Source of the DNA: Bog-532 sp963830385
GTDB lineage: Bacteria; Actinomycetota; Actinomycetes; Streptosporangiales; Streptosporangiaceae
Direction: 5' to 3'
DNA length: 64,000 nucleotides
NCBI GenBank assembly: GCA_963830385.1
Contig: CAWHMD010000011.1
Coordinates: 81,423-145,422, forward strand
Under the pieces are notes generated by a model, which saw only the letters and a list, made by a program, of their open reading frames with translations, did no database searches and was not told the DNA's origin. A program made the translations under genes and the position numbers. Below, piece after piece: positions 24,337 to 32,694 of this stretch. Position 1 is the first letter of the stretch. Each line of letters opens with the position of its first letter.

Positions 24337-24573
24337 GATAGGCCATGGCCGCCCCGGCCCGGACCGGTCGCTCAGAGCGCCCCTGATCACCTCGGCCTGC
24401 GGGGCGCCGGCGCTGTGCAGCTTTCCAGCGGCGTCGAGCAGCTCCTCACGGGCGTATCGGTTCACCTCGGCGATGTCGGCGGCGAACCGGAGCGCGACAG
24501 CTTCGGCCTGCTCGGCGTCACCCGCCCCGGTGAGCGCGCTGACCAGGCACGCCCAGCTTGACCGGCGGCTCAC
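24334..24573 (-). CDS. Small hypothetical protein, 79 residues
   Basis: GTG 24573 has GGAGGTCG immediately upstream. The product is helical and Ala-rich (GDAEQAEAVALRFAADIAEV, then AREELLDAAGKLHSAG, then PQAEVIRGALSDRSG). The stop overlaps an ATG of the following decayed ligase gene (TGATG), so they formed an operon. A 35-bp part encoding APQAEVIRGAL has a diverged copy 290 bases away at 24661-24695. No family is recognised. Confidence 0.45.
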   Translation of the reverse strand: MSRRSSWACLVSALTGAGDAEQAEAVALRFAADIAEVNRYAREELLDAAGKLHSAGAPQAEVIRGALSDRSGPGRPWPI

Positions 24574-24695
24574 CGACCTCCGTGTGCGCCCTTGATCAGC
24601 GACGGCCGCGTTACAGCCTGATCACGTAGAAATCGCCACGCCTGTCAGGCGTTTTGGTCACCCAGAGCTTCCCTGATCACCTCGGCCTACGGGGC
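24371..24695. repeat. Pair of 35-bp direct repeats 290 bp apart
   Basis: The segment containing CCTGATCACCTCGGCCT is present at 24371-24405 and 24661-24695, with 31 of 35 positions equal. On the minus strand both encode AEVIR(G/E)AL. The second copy is followed by a stop after GDQNA, so it looks like the C-terminal scar of a second, deleted paralogue of the small hypothetical gene. Confidence 0.7.
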
Positions 24696-24770
24696 TTGGG
24701 TTCCCTGACCAGGCGGGCGCGCAGGCGCCTATCCTGGCCAGTAGACGCGGAACCACCACGAGGTTTGCTG

Positions 24771-26009
24771 ATGCTCGACGACCTCGCCGGCAAGCGGACC
24801 GGCGAGCGTATCCAGATCCTGCGCGAGCGCAAGGGCCTGACCCGCCCGGTGCTGGCCGGGCTGGTCGGCATGTCCGTGTCCTGGCTGAAAGGCATCGAGC
24901 GCGGCACCCGGCTCCCGCCAAGGCTGCCGCTGCTGGTGAAGCTGGCCGAGGCGCTGTCGGTCGGTGACGTGGCCGTTCTCGCGGGCATCGACATGGACCT
25001 AGGGGCCGCGTCGGTGCCTGTGTCCTCGTTCGCCCGGATCCCGCACGATGCGGTGCCCGCCATCCGCGAGGCCGTCCGCGACCCGCTGCTGGTCCTTCCC
25101 GGGGAAGCGCCGGACGTATCCGCGCTGGAAGCCCGGACCGCTGATGCCTGGCGGCTGTGGCACCAGTCCCCACAGCACCGCACCGACGTGGGCCGAATAC
25201 TGCCGCGCCTGGTCACCGACGCCAGGACCGCCGCCCGCACCGCTGAAGGTGCTGACCGCCGGGCCGCGAACGCTGTGCTGGCCGATGTCTACGCCTTGGT
25301 GCAACACGAGGTCGTCTGGGCGTCGGAAACCGAGCTGACGTGGATCGCGGCCGACCGGGCGATGACCGCCGCCCAGGAAGCTGACACACCGATCGCGCTG
25401 GCTGGGGGAGCGTGGACGCTGGCCATCGTGCAACGGTCAGGCGGGGACACCGATGCGGCGATGACCCTCGCAGTGGAGGCGGCCGACCTGCTGGAGCCCC
25501 GGCTGGAGGACGGCAGCGACGAGCTGCGCGCCATGTACGGGGCGCTGCACCTGCACGCCGCGACCACAGCGGCCCGCGCCGGGCATGAAGGCGACGCTTG
25601 GCGGCACTGGGACGTCGCCAGCGCCACCGCTGACCGGCTGCCGGACGGCTACTTCCACCCGTGGACCATGTTCGGGCCGGCCAACGTCAAGCTGCACGCT
25701 GTCTCGATCTCCGCGGACCTGTCCCAGTCGGCCGAGGCCCGCAACCAGGCCGAGCGGATCGACCCCGACGAGATCCCCAGCCGGGAACGGCGCGGCCGTC
25801 TCGGGGTGGAGATCGCCCGCGCCTACCACCAGCGCCACGACTACCCCGGGGCGCTGCATTGGCTCGAAGAGGCATACCGTACCGCCGAAGACTCGGTGCG
25901 CTACTCGCCATCCGCCCGCCAGATCGCCGCCGACGTGGCCGAGAACGGCGGTCCCCTGGTCAGCCGCAGGGCGCGGTCCCTGGCCGGCAGCATCGGCCTG
26001 CCCCTGTAG
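24771..26009 (+). CDS. XRE-family regulator with C-terminal TPR-like region
   Basis: A 412-residue protein. ATG 24771 follows ACGAGG; earlier in-frame starts would run through the 35-bp repeat. Residues 10-70 are a Cro/C1-type helix-turn-helix: GERIQILRERKGLTRPVLAG, then VGMSVSWLKGIERGTRLPPR. The remainder is helical with repeated Ala-rich hairpins (LADVYALVQHEVVWASETEL and RAYHQRHDYPGALHWLEEAY), as in actinobacterial TPR-containing regulators that often sit near secondary-metabolite or signalling genes. No partner gene is adjacent, so the target is unknown. Confidence 0.85.
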   Translation: MLDDLAGKRTGERIQILRERKGLTRPVLAGLVGMSVSWLKGIERGTRLPPRLPLLVKLAEALSVGDVAVLAGIDMDLGAASVPVSSFARIPHDAVPAIREAVRDPLLVLPGEAPDVSALEARTADAWRLWHQSPQHRTDVGRILPRLVTDARTAARTAEGADRRAANAVLADVYALVQHEVVWASETELTWIAADRAMTAAQEADTPIALAGGAWTLAIVQRSGGDTDAAMTLAVEAADLLEPRLEDGSDELRAMYGALHLHAATTAARAGHEGDAWRHWDVASATADRLPDGYFHPWTMFGPANVKLHAVSISADLSQSAEARNQAERIDPDEIPSRERRGRLGVEIARAYHQRHDYPGALHWLEEAYRTAEDSVRYSPSARQIAADVAENGGPLVSRRARSLAGSIGLPL

Positions 26010-26127
26010 CTCTGGGGCGCACAGTGCACCCCTTGGTGCGGGGCTTCACCTTGCGCGCCACGTGCCTGCCACGCTGATTACCGTTCGGGGCTGACCGGTG
26101 ACCAGACGGGCACGGGAGACCGCCACG

Positions 26128-26229
26128 ATGACGATGGACGAACCACCACAGCACGCCCTTGGCCAGCTTCAGTTCGGCTGGGGGAGCGCCTACCAGGACC
26201 AGCCCGTCCCGCGCGAGGTCGCGCCGTGA
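26128..26229 (+). CDS. Possible 33-residue protein, probably a deleted remnant
   Basis: ATG 26128 follows GGGAGACCGCC. The peptide begins MTMDEPPQHALGQLQFGWGS and ends DQPVPREVAP. The QFGWGSAY start and RPVPRE-like end match the two ends of a family of about 65-75-residue actinobacterial proteins, so an internal stretch seems lost in frame. Its stop lies inside the left arm of the long hairpin at 26228-26282. Confidence 0.35.
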   Translation: MTMDEPPQHALGQLQFGWGSAYQDQPVPREVAP

Positions 26230-26282
26230 GCTGCTCTGTTTGCGAGGCAGATCCGGGCTGCCTCGCAAACAGGGAGCAGCTC
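26228..26282. repeat. Long inverted repeat with a 22-bp stem
   Basis: GAGCTGCTC plus TGTTTGCGAGGCA on the left pairs with TGCCTCGCAAACA plus GAGCAGCTC on the right, with only a 2-base bulge and a loop of about 9 bases. It follows the small remnant gene and stands 133 bases from the converging VOC gene stop. It could be a terminator or the footprint of a small mobile element. There is no T tract. Confidence 0.75.
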
Positions 26283-26415
26283 CGACCCGGCCGAGATCTG
26301 GCAGGAGCTGCGCCGCGCATCGTGACCGGTCCCGCAGAACGCCGCGCGGGCGGCTTTCCCGCTGCCCGCACGGTTCCAGCCACAGCGGCCTGTTCGTCTG
26401 CCGCTTTGACCCCGG

Positions 26416-26874
26416 TCAGTTGATGTCGAACTCGTTGCCCTCGGGGTCCTTCATCCCGACCGCATAGTGGTCGAGGCCGCCGGCATCCAGCGTCCCGGTG
26501 ATCGTCGCCCCCAGCTCCGCCAGCCGCCGGGCCTCAGCGTCGACTCGCTCCCGGCGGGTGGCGAGCGGGATGCCGCGATCCAGCGGCAGTCGCCCCCCGC
26601 TGGCGTGGACGTCGAAGTGGAGGCGGTTCTTGACCACCTTGGTGTCCGGCACCGCGTGGAACCAGATGCGCGGCCCGGCGCCGCCGGGATCGGCGATGCT
26701 GTCCGGGCCGAGGCCCAGCTCACCCTCGGGCACCCCCAGGTCGCGCCAGAAGTCGTCCCAGGTGGCGAACCCCTCCGGCGGCGGCTCGAGCACGTACCCC
26801 AGCGCCGCCGCCCAGAACCGGGCCAGCAACTCAGGGTTCTGGCAGTCGATGACGAGCTGGAATCGGGCAGCCAT
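26416..26874 (-). CDS. VOC/glyoxalase-family protein
   Basis: A 152-residue protein from ATG 26874. The N-terminal FQLVIDCQNPELLARFWAAA and C-terminal LDHYAVGMKDPEGNEFDIN blocks are typical of the glyoxalase/bleomycin-resistance (VOC) fold. The middle RLHFDVHAS supplies a metal-ligand-like His, and the final Glu is in GNEFDI. It is one compact betaalphabetabetabeta pair. It is divergent from a TetR gene, and a perfect inverted repeat in the shared 81-bp promoter suggests that regulator controls it. Confidence 0.85.
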   Translation of the reverse strand: MAARFQLVIDCQNPELLARFWAAALGYVLEPPPEGFATWDDFWRDLGVPEGELGLGPDSIADPGGAGPRIWFHAVPDTKVVKNRLHFDVHASGGRLPLDRGIPLATRRERVDAEARRLAELGATITGTLDAGGLDHYAVGMKDPEGNEFDIN

Positions 26875-26923
26875 TGCGCCAGTCTGCCACGAGCGGCCGG
26901 CTTACCTTTTAATCGATACTAGA

Positions 26924-26940
26924 ACTCTCATTTTGAGAGT
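26924..26940. promoter_or_regulatory. Palindromic operator between VOC and TetR genes
   Basis: ACTCTCATTTTGAGAGT is a perfect 7-bp inverted repeat with a 3-base centre. It is nested in a longer 35-base near-palindrome (GATACTAG... and ...TTACTATC) covering 26916-26950. TACTAT at 26943-26948 is a likely -10 for the tetR gene, putting the transcript start at or next to its GTG. It is the expected target of the adjacent TetR. Confidence 0.65.
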
Positions 26941-26955
26941 GTTACTATCAAAAAT

Positions 26956-27627
26956 GTGACCACCAGCGCAAGCCGTCAGGGCGGCCAGGCGCGGACCCGC
27001 CTGGCCCGCGCCGCGATCGCCGGAGCCGCGCGGACCCTGTTCCTCGAACGCGGCTACGCGGCCACCACGATCGGGGCGATCAGCGACGCCTCCGACGTCC
27101 CGCTGGCCACGGTGTACCGGCTTTTCTCCTCCAAGCTCGGGATCCTCAAGGCCCTGCTCGACGTGTCGATAGCCGGCGACGACGAGGACGTCCCGCTGCC
27201 GGACCGGCCCCACGTCCGCGCGCTGCTGGCCGACCCCGACCCGCGCGCCCAGCTGGCGGGGTTCGCCGGCATCAGCTCCGGGATCATGGCCAGGACCGAG
27301 CCCGTCTACCGGATCCTGCTCAGCGCCGCGGACTCCGATCCGGACGCGGCCGCCCTGCTGGCGGAGCAGACCCGGCACCGCCAGCAGGGCCAGGCGCGGA
27401 TCGCGCGTTCTCTCGCCCGGGCCGGGGCCCTGCGGCCGGAGTTGCGCGAGCGCGACGCGGCCGACATCATCCACGCGCTCATGTCACCCGAGGTCTACCG
27501 GCTGCTCACCGTCGACCGGCGCTGGCCCTCCGCGCGCTACCAGCAATGGCTCACCGGGATCCTCATCGGCCAGCTGCTGCCCCCGGAAGACCAGGTGCTG
27601 CCCACGCAAGAAAGGACACCATCGTGA
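26956..27627 (+). CDS. TetR-family regulator
   Basis: A 223-residue protein from GTG 26956. The helix-turn-helix is RAAIAGAARTLFLERGYAAT followed by TIGAISDASDVPLATVYRLF. The ligand domain has no recognisable subgroup marker. The message is probably leaderless, since a -10-like TACTAT ends eight bases before the GTG. Its stop overlaps the doxX start by GTGA. It probably controls itself, DoxX and the divergent VOC gene through the palindrome at 26924-26940. Confidence 0.9.
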   Translation: MTTSASRQGGQARTRLARAAIAGAARTLFLERGYAATTIGAISDASDVPLATVYRLFSSKLGILKALLDVSIAGDDEDVPLPDRPHVRALLADPDPRAQLAGFAGISSGIMARTEPVYRILLSAADSDPDAAALLAEQTRHRQQGQARIARSLARAGALRPELRERDAADIIHALMSPEVYRLLTVDRRWPSARYQQWLTGILIGQLLPPEDQVLPTQERTPS

Positions 27628-28133
27628 ACATCAGCACCGGCACGCTGATCACGACCATCCGCCACCGGCCGCTGAGCTGGCGATCGGCCGCCTACTGGCT
27701 GGCCACCGCGGCCGTGGCCGGGGAGCTGCTGCTCGGCGGCATCTGGGACATCGCCAGGCTTCCCTTCGTGGCCGGCCTGGTCACGCACCTCGGCTACCCG
27801 TCGTACTTCCTGGTCCTGCTAGGCACCTGGAAGGTCCTGGGCGCGGCCGCGATCCTGGTTCCGCGGCGGGCGCTGCTCAAGGAATGGGCCTACGCGGGCG
27901 CGTTTTTCACCTACACCGGGGCGATCGCCTCCCACCTGACCACCGGCTACGACCGTGCCGAGGTGGGCCTGCTGGCCGCCTTCACCGTGCTGACCGTGCT
28001 GTCCTGGTCCCTGCGCCCCGCCAGCCGCCGGACTCCTCGTCCGGTCAGAGCGCTTGATGCCCCGGCGGGGTGGCATCCTGATCGAGCGCTACCGCCCGGG
28101 CCTGCAGCTCCGGATGCCGCAAAAACTCGCTGA
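27624..28133 (+). CDS. DoxX-like membrane protein
   Basis: A 169-residue protein starting at GTG 27624, overlapping the tetR stop. Four membrane helices are visible (AAYWLATAAVAGELLLGGIW, FLVLLGTWKVLGAAAILVP, WAYAGAFFTYTGAIASHLTT and GLLAAFTVLTVLSWSLRP). The WKVLGAAAILVP and EWAYAGAFF blocks are typical of the DoxX family. The hydrophilic tail after residue 140 overlaps the converging hypothetical gene by 89 bases and may be longer than in relatives. DoxX proteins are linked to redox stress, but the reaction here is unknown. Confidence 0.85.
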   Translation: MNISTGTLITTIRHRPLSWRSAAYWLATAAVAGELLLGGIWDIARLPFVAGLVTHLGYPSYFLVLLGTWKVLGAAAILVPRRALLKEWAYAGAFFTYTGAIASHLTTGYDRAEVGLLAAFTVLTVLSWSLRPASRRTPRPVRALDAPAGWHPDRALPPGPAAPDAAKTR

Positions 28134-28611
28134 CCAGCCCGGCCGGGCCGCCCAGGCAGGTCCAGTCGTCGTCCCACAGCGTGGACACCAGCCAGGACCG
28201 GTCAGCCGGGAACATCAGGTCCGGCAGCACGCCCTTCCGCAACGACCAGCGCCCGCCCCGGCGCCAGCCTGCGGCCTGGTCCGGCCCCCCTTCGACCAGC
28301 ACGTAATGCCACCCCGGGTACAAGGTCACCCTCGCCAACCCGGGGAAAACCACGTCATCGGCCCCGGTGTCGAGGAATCCCAGCCACCATGACTGGTCAC
28401 CTGCCTGCCCGCTCAGGAGCCCGAGGACGGCCCGGTCGTGGCGCTCCTGCTCCTCGTCCTCGCCCGGCAGCACCACCGTGGCGTACGCCTCGAAAACCGG
28501 CGGGATGGCCGCTGTGATGGACCGGCCCGCCGCCGTACCCTCGGCAATCCACGCGACGTCGGCGTCGGTCCCGACCCGCCACCGGCTCCCGTCCCCACCT
28601 TGCGCGAACAC
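28045..28611 (-). CDS. Conserved hypothetical protein, 188 residues
   Basis: A soluble Trp-rich protein from ATG 28611. Notable parts are the N-terminal DADVAWIAEGTAAGRSITAA, the central SWWLGFLDTGADDVVFPGL, and LMFPADRSWLVSTLWDDDW near the C-terminus, followed by SEFLRHPEL. The last part has the look of small actinobacterial proteins of unknown function that occur in many scattered copies. No catalytic motif is recognised. Its 3' end overlaps the doxX tail. Confidence 0.65.
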   Translation of the reverse strand: MFAQGGDGSRWRVGTDADVAWIAEGTAAGRSITAAIPPVFEAYATVVLPGEDEEQERHDRAVLGLLSGQAGDQSWWLGFLDTGADDVVFPGLARVTLYPGWHYVLVEGGPDQAAGWRRGGRWSLRKGVLPDLMFPADRSWLVSTLWDDDWTCLGGPAGLVSEFLRHPELQARAVALDQDATPPGHQAL

Positions 28612-28667
28612 GCCACCAGCCTAAGCAGTCCTGGCCTGAGCGGTACCAGGACGCCGAGCCACCCGGC

Positions 28668-30013
28668 TCAGGCCGGCCGCGGCCGGACGTTGTGGTTGCG
28701 GGAGAACAGGTTGCCGGGATCGTACCGGCGCTTGACCACCGCCAGCCGCTCGTAGCTTGCGGCCGGGTAGATCGCGGCGACGTCCTTCTCGGTCGCGGTG
28801 GCCAGGAAGTTCGCGTAGGCGCCGCTCACGTGCGGGGCCAGCCTCCGCCAGGCCGCCTTCTGAGCGGGGACGGCAGCCTCGACGGCCGGGGCCGGGCCTG
28901 CGATCGTCGTCATGATCATCAGCTCGGCCCGCCGGTGCGCGTAGGCGGTGGCGTCACCAGCGACCTGGGCCACCGCGCCGCCCAGGCCGCGCACGGAGAT
29001 GAACAGCGGGCACCCCGGCGCTCTGACCTCGTCCAGGATCGACAGCACGGCGGATACCGCTTCGCGGCCGACGAATGCGTTCCGGGGCAGGAACTGGATA
29101 CCCGGCGGGGGAGCGCCCCCCTCCTCCAGCGTGTCCGCGTAGGGGACCGGCAGCACATCGTCGTAGATCACGGTGCCGAGCCGGCGGATCGGGTCGATGG
29201 CCGCGGCCGCCCGCCCGGGGTCATCGCCGTCGTAGGCCACGTAGATCTCAACCGGCGCGAAGGCGCCACCGGTGAAGGGGTTGGCGAACTCGACCGTCGA
29301 CGTGAGTTCGTCCGGTGCGCCGCGCAGGTAGTCCGCCCAGCGCGCGAGCACGGTGGCCGCCTCCGCGGCTGGGAAGGCGATCTTGCCGAAGAAGACGTCG
29401 GTCGTCGGGTGGGCCACGAACTCGAAGGCGGTCACGACTCCGAAGTTGCCGCCGCCCCCGCGGATAGCCCAGAACAGCTCCGGGTGCTCCGTCTCGCTCG
29501 CCCGCACAACATCCCCGCTGGCGGTGACCACCTCGGCCGCGGCCAGGTTGTCCAGGGCCAGGCCGTACTTCCTGACCTTCCAGCCGATGCCACCGCTGAG
29601 CGTCAGGCCTCCGACGCCGACGCTCTTGGTGTCGCCCGAGGAGATGGCCAGGCCGTACGGGGCCAGGGCGGCCGCGACCTGGCCCCAGGTGGCGCCGCCG
29701 CCGATCCGCACGAGACCGCTTTCCTTGTCGACGATTTCCACCACAGCCAGCCGGCTGAGATCGATCACCACGCCGCCATCATTGGTGCCGAAGCCCGCGA
29801 AGCCGTGACCGCCGCCGCGTACGGACAGCGCGAGCCTGGCCCCGGCCGCGAACCTGACCCCGGCCTGGACATCCCCGACGCGCTCGGGCCGCAGGACGCA
29901 GGCCGGGCTGCCCGGGTCAGCAGCGTCCCCCGGGCTCCTTCGTACCGGGCTCTGCCTGGTTCGATGACGTCGCCGCGGAAGTCACGGCGCAGGGCTTCCC
30001 GTGCTGAGATCAT
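28668..30013 (-). pseudogene. FAD-binding BBE-type oxidoreductase with a one-base frameshift
   Basis: ATG 30013, after GGAGG and overlapping the upstream stop (ATGA), begins MISAREALRRDFRGDVIEP. The frame breaks near 29900. The second frame gives VRGGGHGFAGFGTNDGG (the FAD-linking His region), then WAIRGGGGNFGVVTAFEF, and ends with the berberine-bridge motif DPGNLFSRNHNVRP. Adding one base in GCAGG at about 29898-29902 would give RPAVLRP, matching the usual RPAxIxRP of the family, and a 448-residue protein. It is either a very recent pseudogene or a sequence error. It is third in an operon with the MFS exporter. Confidence 0.8.
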
Positions 30014-30459
30014 TGCTTCCTCCATAGTTGTGCGATGGCGAGCAGCCCGGCCAGGCAGGGGAGCACCCCGGCCCAGCTCAGCAGCGGCGGCAGGCCGGCG
30101 GCCCCCGAGGTGTCCCTGATCAGCAGGTCGGTCAGGGCGATGCCGGTGCCGAGCGCAAACAGGACCGTCGCGGACCCGCGGGCCCAGCGTTTGCCCGTCT
30201 TGACCGCCCAGATCGCCCCGAGCCAGCTGACGATGCCGAGCACCCCGACCGCGGACAGGTAGATCAGGTAAGCGGTGACGGCCGCGTCGATGCGCGGCTG
30301 GGTGTAGGTGGGGTAGCCGTCGCGGAGGTGGCTGGCCAGCACGTTGGCGGTGGCGTGGTCGATATAGGGGACCAGCAGCGCGACGACGGTGAGGCCCAGG
30401 CCCGCGTACAACGCGCCGAGGGCCGGCCGCTGGGGCCGTTGGTGATCAGAGATGATCAT
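30010..30459 (-). CDS. Small integral membrane protein
   Basis: A 149-residue protein from ATG 30459, which overlaps the MFS stop by one base; its own stop overlaps the oxidoreductase ATG. Four helices are visible: LGALYAGLGLTVVALLVPYI, YLSAVGVLGIVSWLGAIWAV, SATVLFALGTGIALTDLLI and LLSWAGVLPCLAGLLAIAQL. It resembles small uncharacterised actinobacterial membrane proteins found next to efflux genes. The function is unknown, and coupling to the MFS gene suggests an accessory role. Confidence 0.7.
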   Translation of the reverse strand: MIISDHQRPQRPALGALYAGLGLTVVALLVPYIDHATANVLASHLRDGYPTYTQPRIDAAVTAYLIYLSAVGVLGIVSWLGAIWAVKTGKRWARGSATVLFALGTGIALTDLLIRDTSGAAGLPPLLSWAGVLPCLAGLLAIAQLWRKQ

Positions 30460-31922
30460 CAGACTGTGTTTTTTTCGATACTGGCGGCGATCAGGTCGCG
30501 GTCCTCGGGCCGCCCCGCCTGGGCAGGTGGGCTGGTCCGGGGAAGCATGGTGAGCGCGATCAGGACCGCGGCGATCAGCAGCGCGGCGCTGACGGTCAGG
30601 CCGAGCGCGTAGCCCGCGTCAAGGGTGCGGGCCGTGGCGGCCGGGCCGGTCCGGTGCTGCGCGATTGTGGTCAGGGCGGCCAGGCCGATCGAGGCGCCGA
30701 TCTGGCGTGAGCTGTTGAGCAGGCCGGATGCGGTCCCAGTCTCGCGCGGAGCGACCCCGGCGGTGGCGATGGAGACCACCGGCCCGAGACACAGCCCGAA
30801 GCCGACGCTGGCCACGATCGAAGGCCCCAGCACGTCGAGGGCGAAGGTGCCGCCGGCGCTGATCCGGCCGAACCAGGCGAACCCGGTCGCGGTCAGCAGG
30901 CCGCCGGCGATCAGCAGGATGCGCGGCGCGAACCGGTAACCGAGCTTGACCGCCAGCACCGAGCCGGCCACCACGCCCAGCGCGAACGGCAGGAACTCGA
31001 GCCCGGTCAGGGCTGGTCCGGTGCCAAGCACCCGCTGCAGGTAAAAGGACGCGAAGTAGAAGGCGCCCGCCATGGCCGCCCCGACCAGCAGGTTGTAGGC
31101 GTTCGCGCCGGCCACCGCCCGGTTGGTGAACAGGCCCAGCCGCACCAGCGGTTCGGCCGAGGTGGCCCGTTCGGTGCAGACAAACGCCACCAGAAGCGCG
31201 ACCGCGATGGCCAGCGTGATCAGGGTGACCGGCGAGGCCCACGAGTACCGGTCGGTTCGGACCACGCCGAATACCAGCAGGCTCACTCCGCCGGTGGCCA
31301 GCACCGCGCCGGGCAGGTCCGGACGGCCGCCGCGAGCAGCGGTGTCGCGGGCCACCCCGCGCCCGGCCAAGACCAGCGCGATCGCCGTCATCGGCACGTT
31401 CACGAACATCACCCAGCGCCAGCTGGCGTACTGGGTGAGCAGGCCGCCGAACAGCACGCCGAACGCGCCGCCGGCCGCGTTCATCGCGCTCCAGATTCCG
31501 AAGGCCCGCACCCGGGCCCGGCCGCCGGGGAACGCGGCGGTCAGCAGGGCCAGCGCGGCCGGCGCGAGCGCGGCCGCCCCGATGCCCTGGGCGGCGCGGG
31601 CCGCGATCAGTTGGCCGGGTGCTTGGGCGAGGCCGCCGGCCAGCGAGGCCAGGCCGAACAGGCCGAGCCCTCCCAGCAGCATCCGCTTGTGGCCGTAGCG
31701 GTCGGCGGCTTTGCCGCCCAGCAGGAGCAGGCCGCCGAAGGTCAGCGCGTAGGCGTAGATGACCCAGGCCACGCCCACCGCGCTGAAGCCCAGACCAGCG
31801 GCGATCCGCGGCAGTCCGACGTTCACGACCGACAGGTCGAGCGACACCATGAACTGCACGACGGCCACCGCGGCGAGGGTGAGGGCGGGCCGGGTAACGG
31901 TTTCAGTAGACTTTAGGAACAT
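30459..31922 (-). CDS. MFS drug exporter, 14-helix DHA2 type
   Basis: A 487-residue protein from ATG 31922. It begins MFLKSTETVTRPALTLAAVA, and helix 1 contains the motif D1-like QFMVSLDLSVVNVGLP. The loop GGKAADRYGHKRMLLGG is MFS motif A, and the antiporter motif C region is FGVLFGGLLTQYASWRWVMF, typical of the EmrB/QacA group. The start codon lies inside a 22-bp palindrome, and a -10-like TACTTT ends six bases upstream, so the message is probably leaderless and directly blocked by the divergent TetR. Codons upstream of 31922 belong to the tetR side and are not used. Confidence 0.9.
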   Translation of the reverse strand: MFLKSTETVTRPALTLAAVAVVQFMVSLDLSVVNVGLPRIAAGLGFSAVGVAWVIYAYALTFGGLLLLGGKAADRYGHKRMLLGGLGLFGLASLAGGLAQAPGQLIAARAAQGIGAAALAPAALALLTAAFPGGRARVRAFGIWSAMNAAGGAFGVLFGGLLTQYASWRWVMFVNVPMTAIALVLAGRGVARDTAARGGRPDLPGAVLATGGVSLLVFGVVRTDRYSWASPVTLITLAIAVALLVAFVCTERATSAEPLVRLGLFTNRAVAGANAYNLLVGAAMAGAFYFASFYLQRVLGTGPALTGLEFLPFALGVVAGSVLAVKLGYRFAPRILLIAGGLLTATGFAWFGRISAGGTFALDVLGPSIVASVGFGLCLGPVVSIATAGVAPRETGTASGLLNSSRQIGASIGLAALTTIAQHRTGPAATARTLDAGYALGLTVSAALLIAAVLIALTMLPRTSPPAQAGRPEDRDLIAASIEKNTV

Positions 31923-31932
31923 GTTCCTAAAG
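31911..31932. promoter_or_regulatory. Perfect 22-bp palindrome over the MFS start codon
   Basis: The core TTTAGGAACATGTTCCTAAA extends by C and G to 22 bases of perfect dyad symmetry. On the minus strand it contains the MFS ATG. The candidate promoter is TTTACG (31953-31958), an 18-base spacer, then TACTTT (31929-31934). This is a likely operator for the divergent TetR at 32020. Confidence 0.75.
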
Positions 31933-32019
31933 TACCTCAGCGACTTGCCCGGCGTAAACAGGAATTTCGGTGGCACCCCGATTTGGCACGACCGGGTGCC
32001 GGCAGCCCATGATGGGACC

Positions 32020-32694
32020 GTGCCTCGATCCGCCCCCTCCCAAGGCCGCACCGGCCGGCCGCCAGTGACCTCCCGCGCGGAGATCCTGACCGCGGCCCGT
32101 CGGCTCATCGACCGGGACGGCTGGGAGAAGCTGACCATCCGCCGCCTGGCCGCCGAGACCGGCATCGGGGCGACGACTCTGTATCACCACGTCCGCGACA
32201 AGGACGCCCTGCTGCTCCTGCTGCTCAACGAGTACGTTGAGCAGCTACCGCGCCCGGAGCTGCCCAGCGCTCCGCGCGATCGCATCGTTACCGCCGCCCT
32301 CGCCCAGCACGCGGCCCTCGCGGCCTGGCCCTGGGCGGCCGACGTTCTCACCGCTGACGGTTTCGTCGGGCTGCTGGGCGAGCCAACCCTGTGGATGGTC
32401 GAAGCCATCGTGGCGGGGGCCATCGACTACGGATGCACCCCGGAACAGGCCGTCGACGTGTTCCGCAGCCTCTGGTATTACACCGTCGGCGAGATCCTGG
32501 TCCGGGCGAACACCACCCGCCGCCGGGCCAGCGGGCGGATCTGGGATGGCATCGACTTCAGCGGCTTCGACGGCTCCCGGCTGCCGCGCCTGGCCGCCCT
32601 CGGCGACCGGTGGCCCACCCTGGCCGCGCGTGACATCTACCCCGAGGGCCTGCGGGCGTTCGTCGACGGCCTGCTCGCCCATTCCGTCGGCTAG
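32020..32694 (+). CDS. TetR-family regulator of the MFS operon (TetR_C type)
   Basis: A 224-residue protein. The helix-turn-helix is SRAEILTAARRLIDRDGWEK followed by LTIRRLAAETGIGATTLYHH. The C-terminal domain, with LWMVEAIVAGAIDYG, is like that of tetracycline-type TetR_C proteins. GTG 32020 is my choice because it precedes the usual Arg/Ser/Pro-rich lead-in. An in-frame ATG at 31921 lies inside the palindrome and would add 33 residues. It is divergent from the MFS exporter and expected to bind 31911-31932. Its TAG stop forms a CTAG shared with an opposing gene remnant. Confidence 0.88.
   Translation: MPRSAPSQGRTGRPPVTSRAEILTAARRLIDRDGWEKLTIRRLAAETGIGATTLYHHVRDKDALLLLLLNEYVEQLPRPELPSAPRDRIVTAALAQHAALAAWPWAADVLTADGFVGLLGEPTLWMVEAIVAGAIDYGCTPEQAVDVFRSLWYYTVGEILVRANTTRRRASGRIWDGIDFSGFDGSRLPRLAALGDRWPTLAARDIYPEGLRAFVDGLLAHSVG

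Noticed and set aside
28633..28674. Terminator after the FAD oxidoreductase
   Set aside because: A 9-bp inverted repeat exists, but the loop is 24 bases and it overlaps the gene end; support is too weak.
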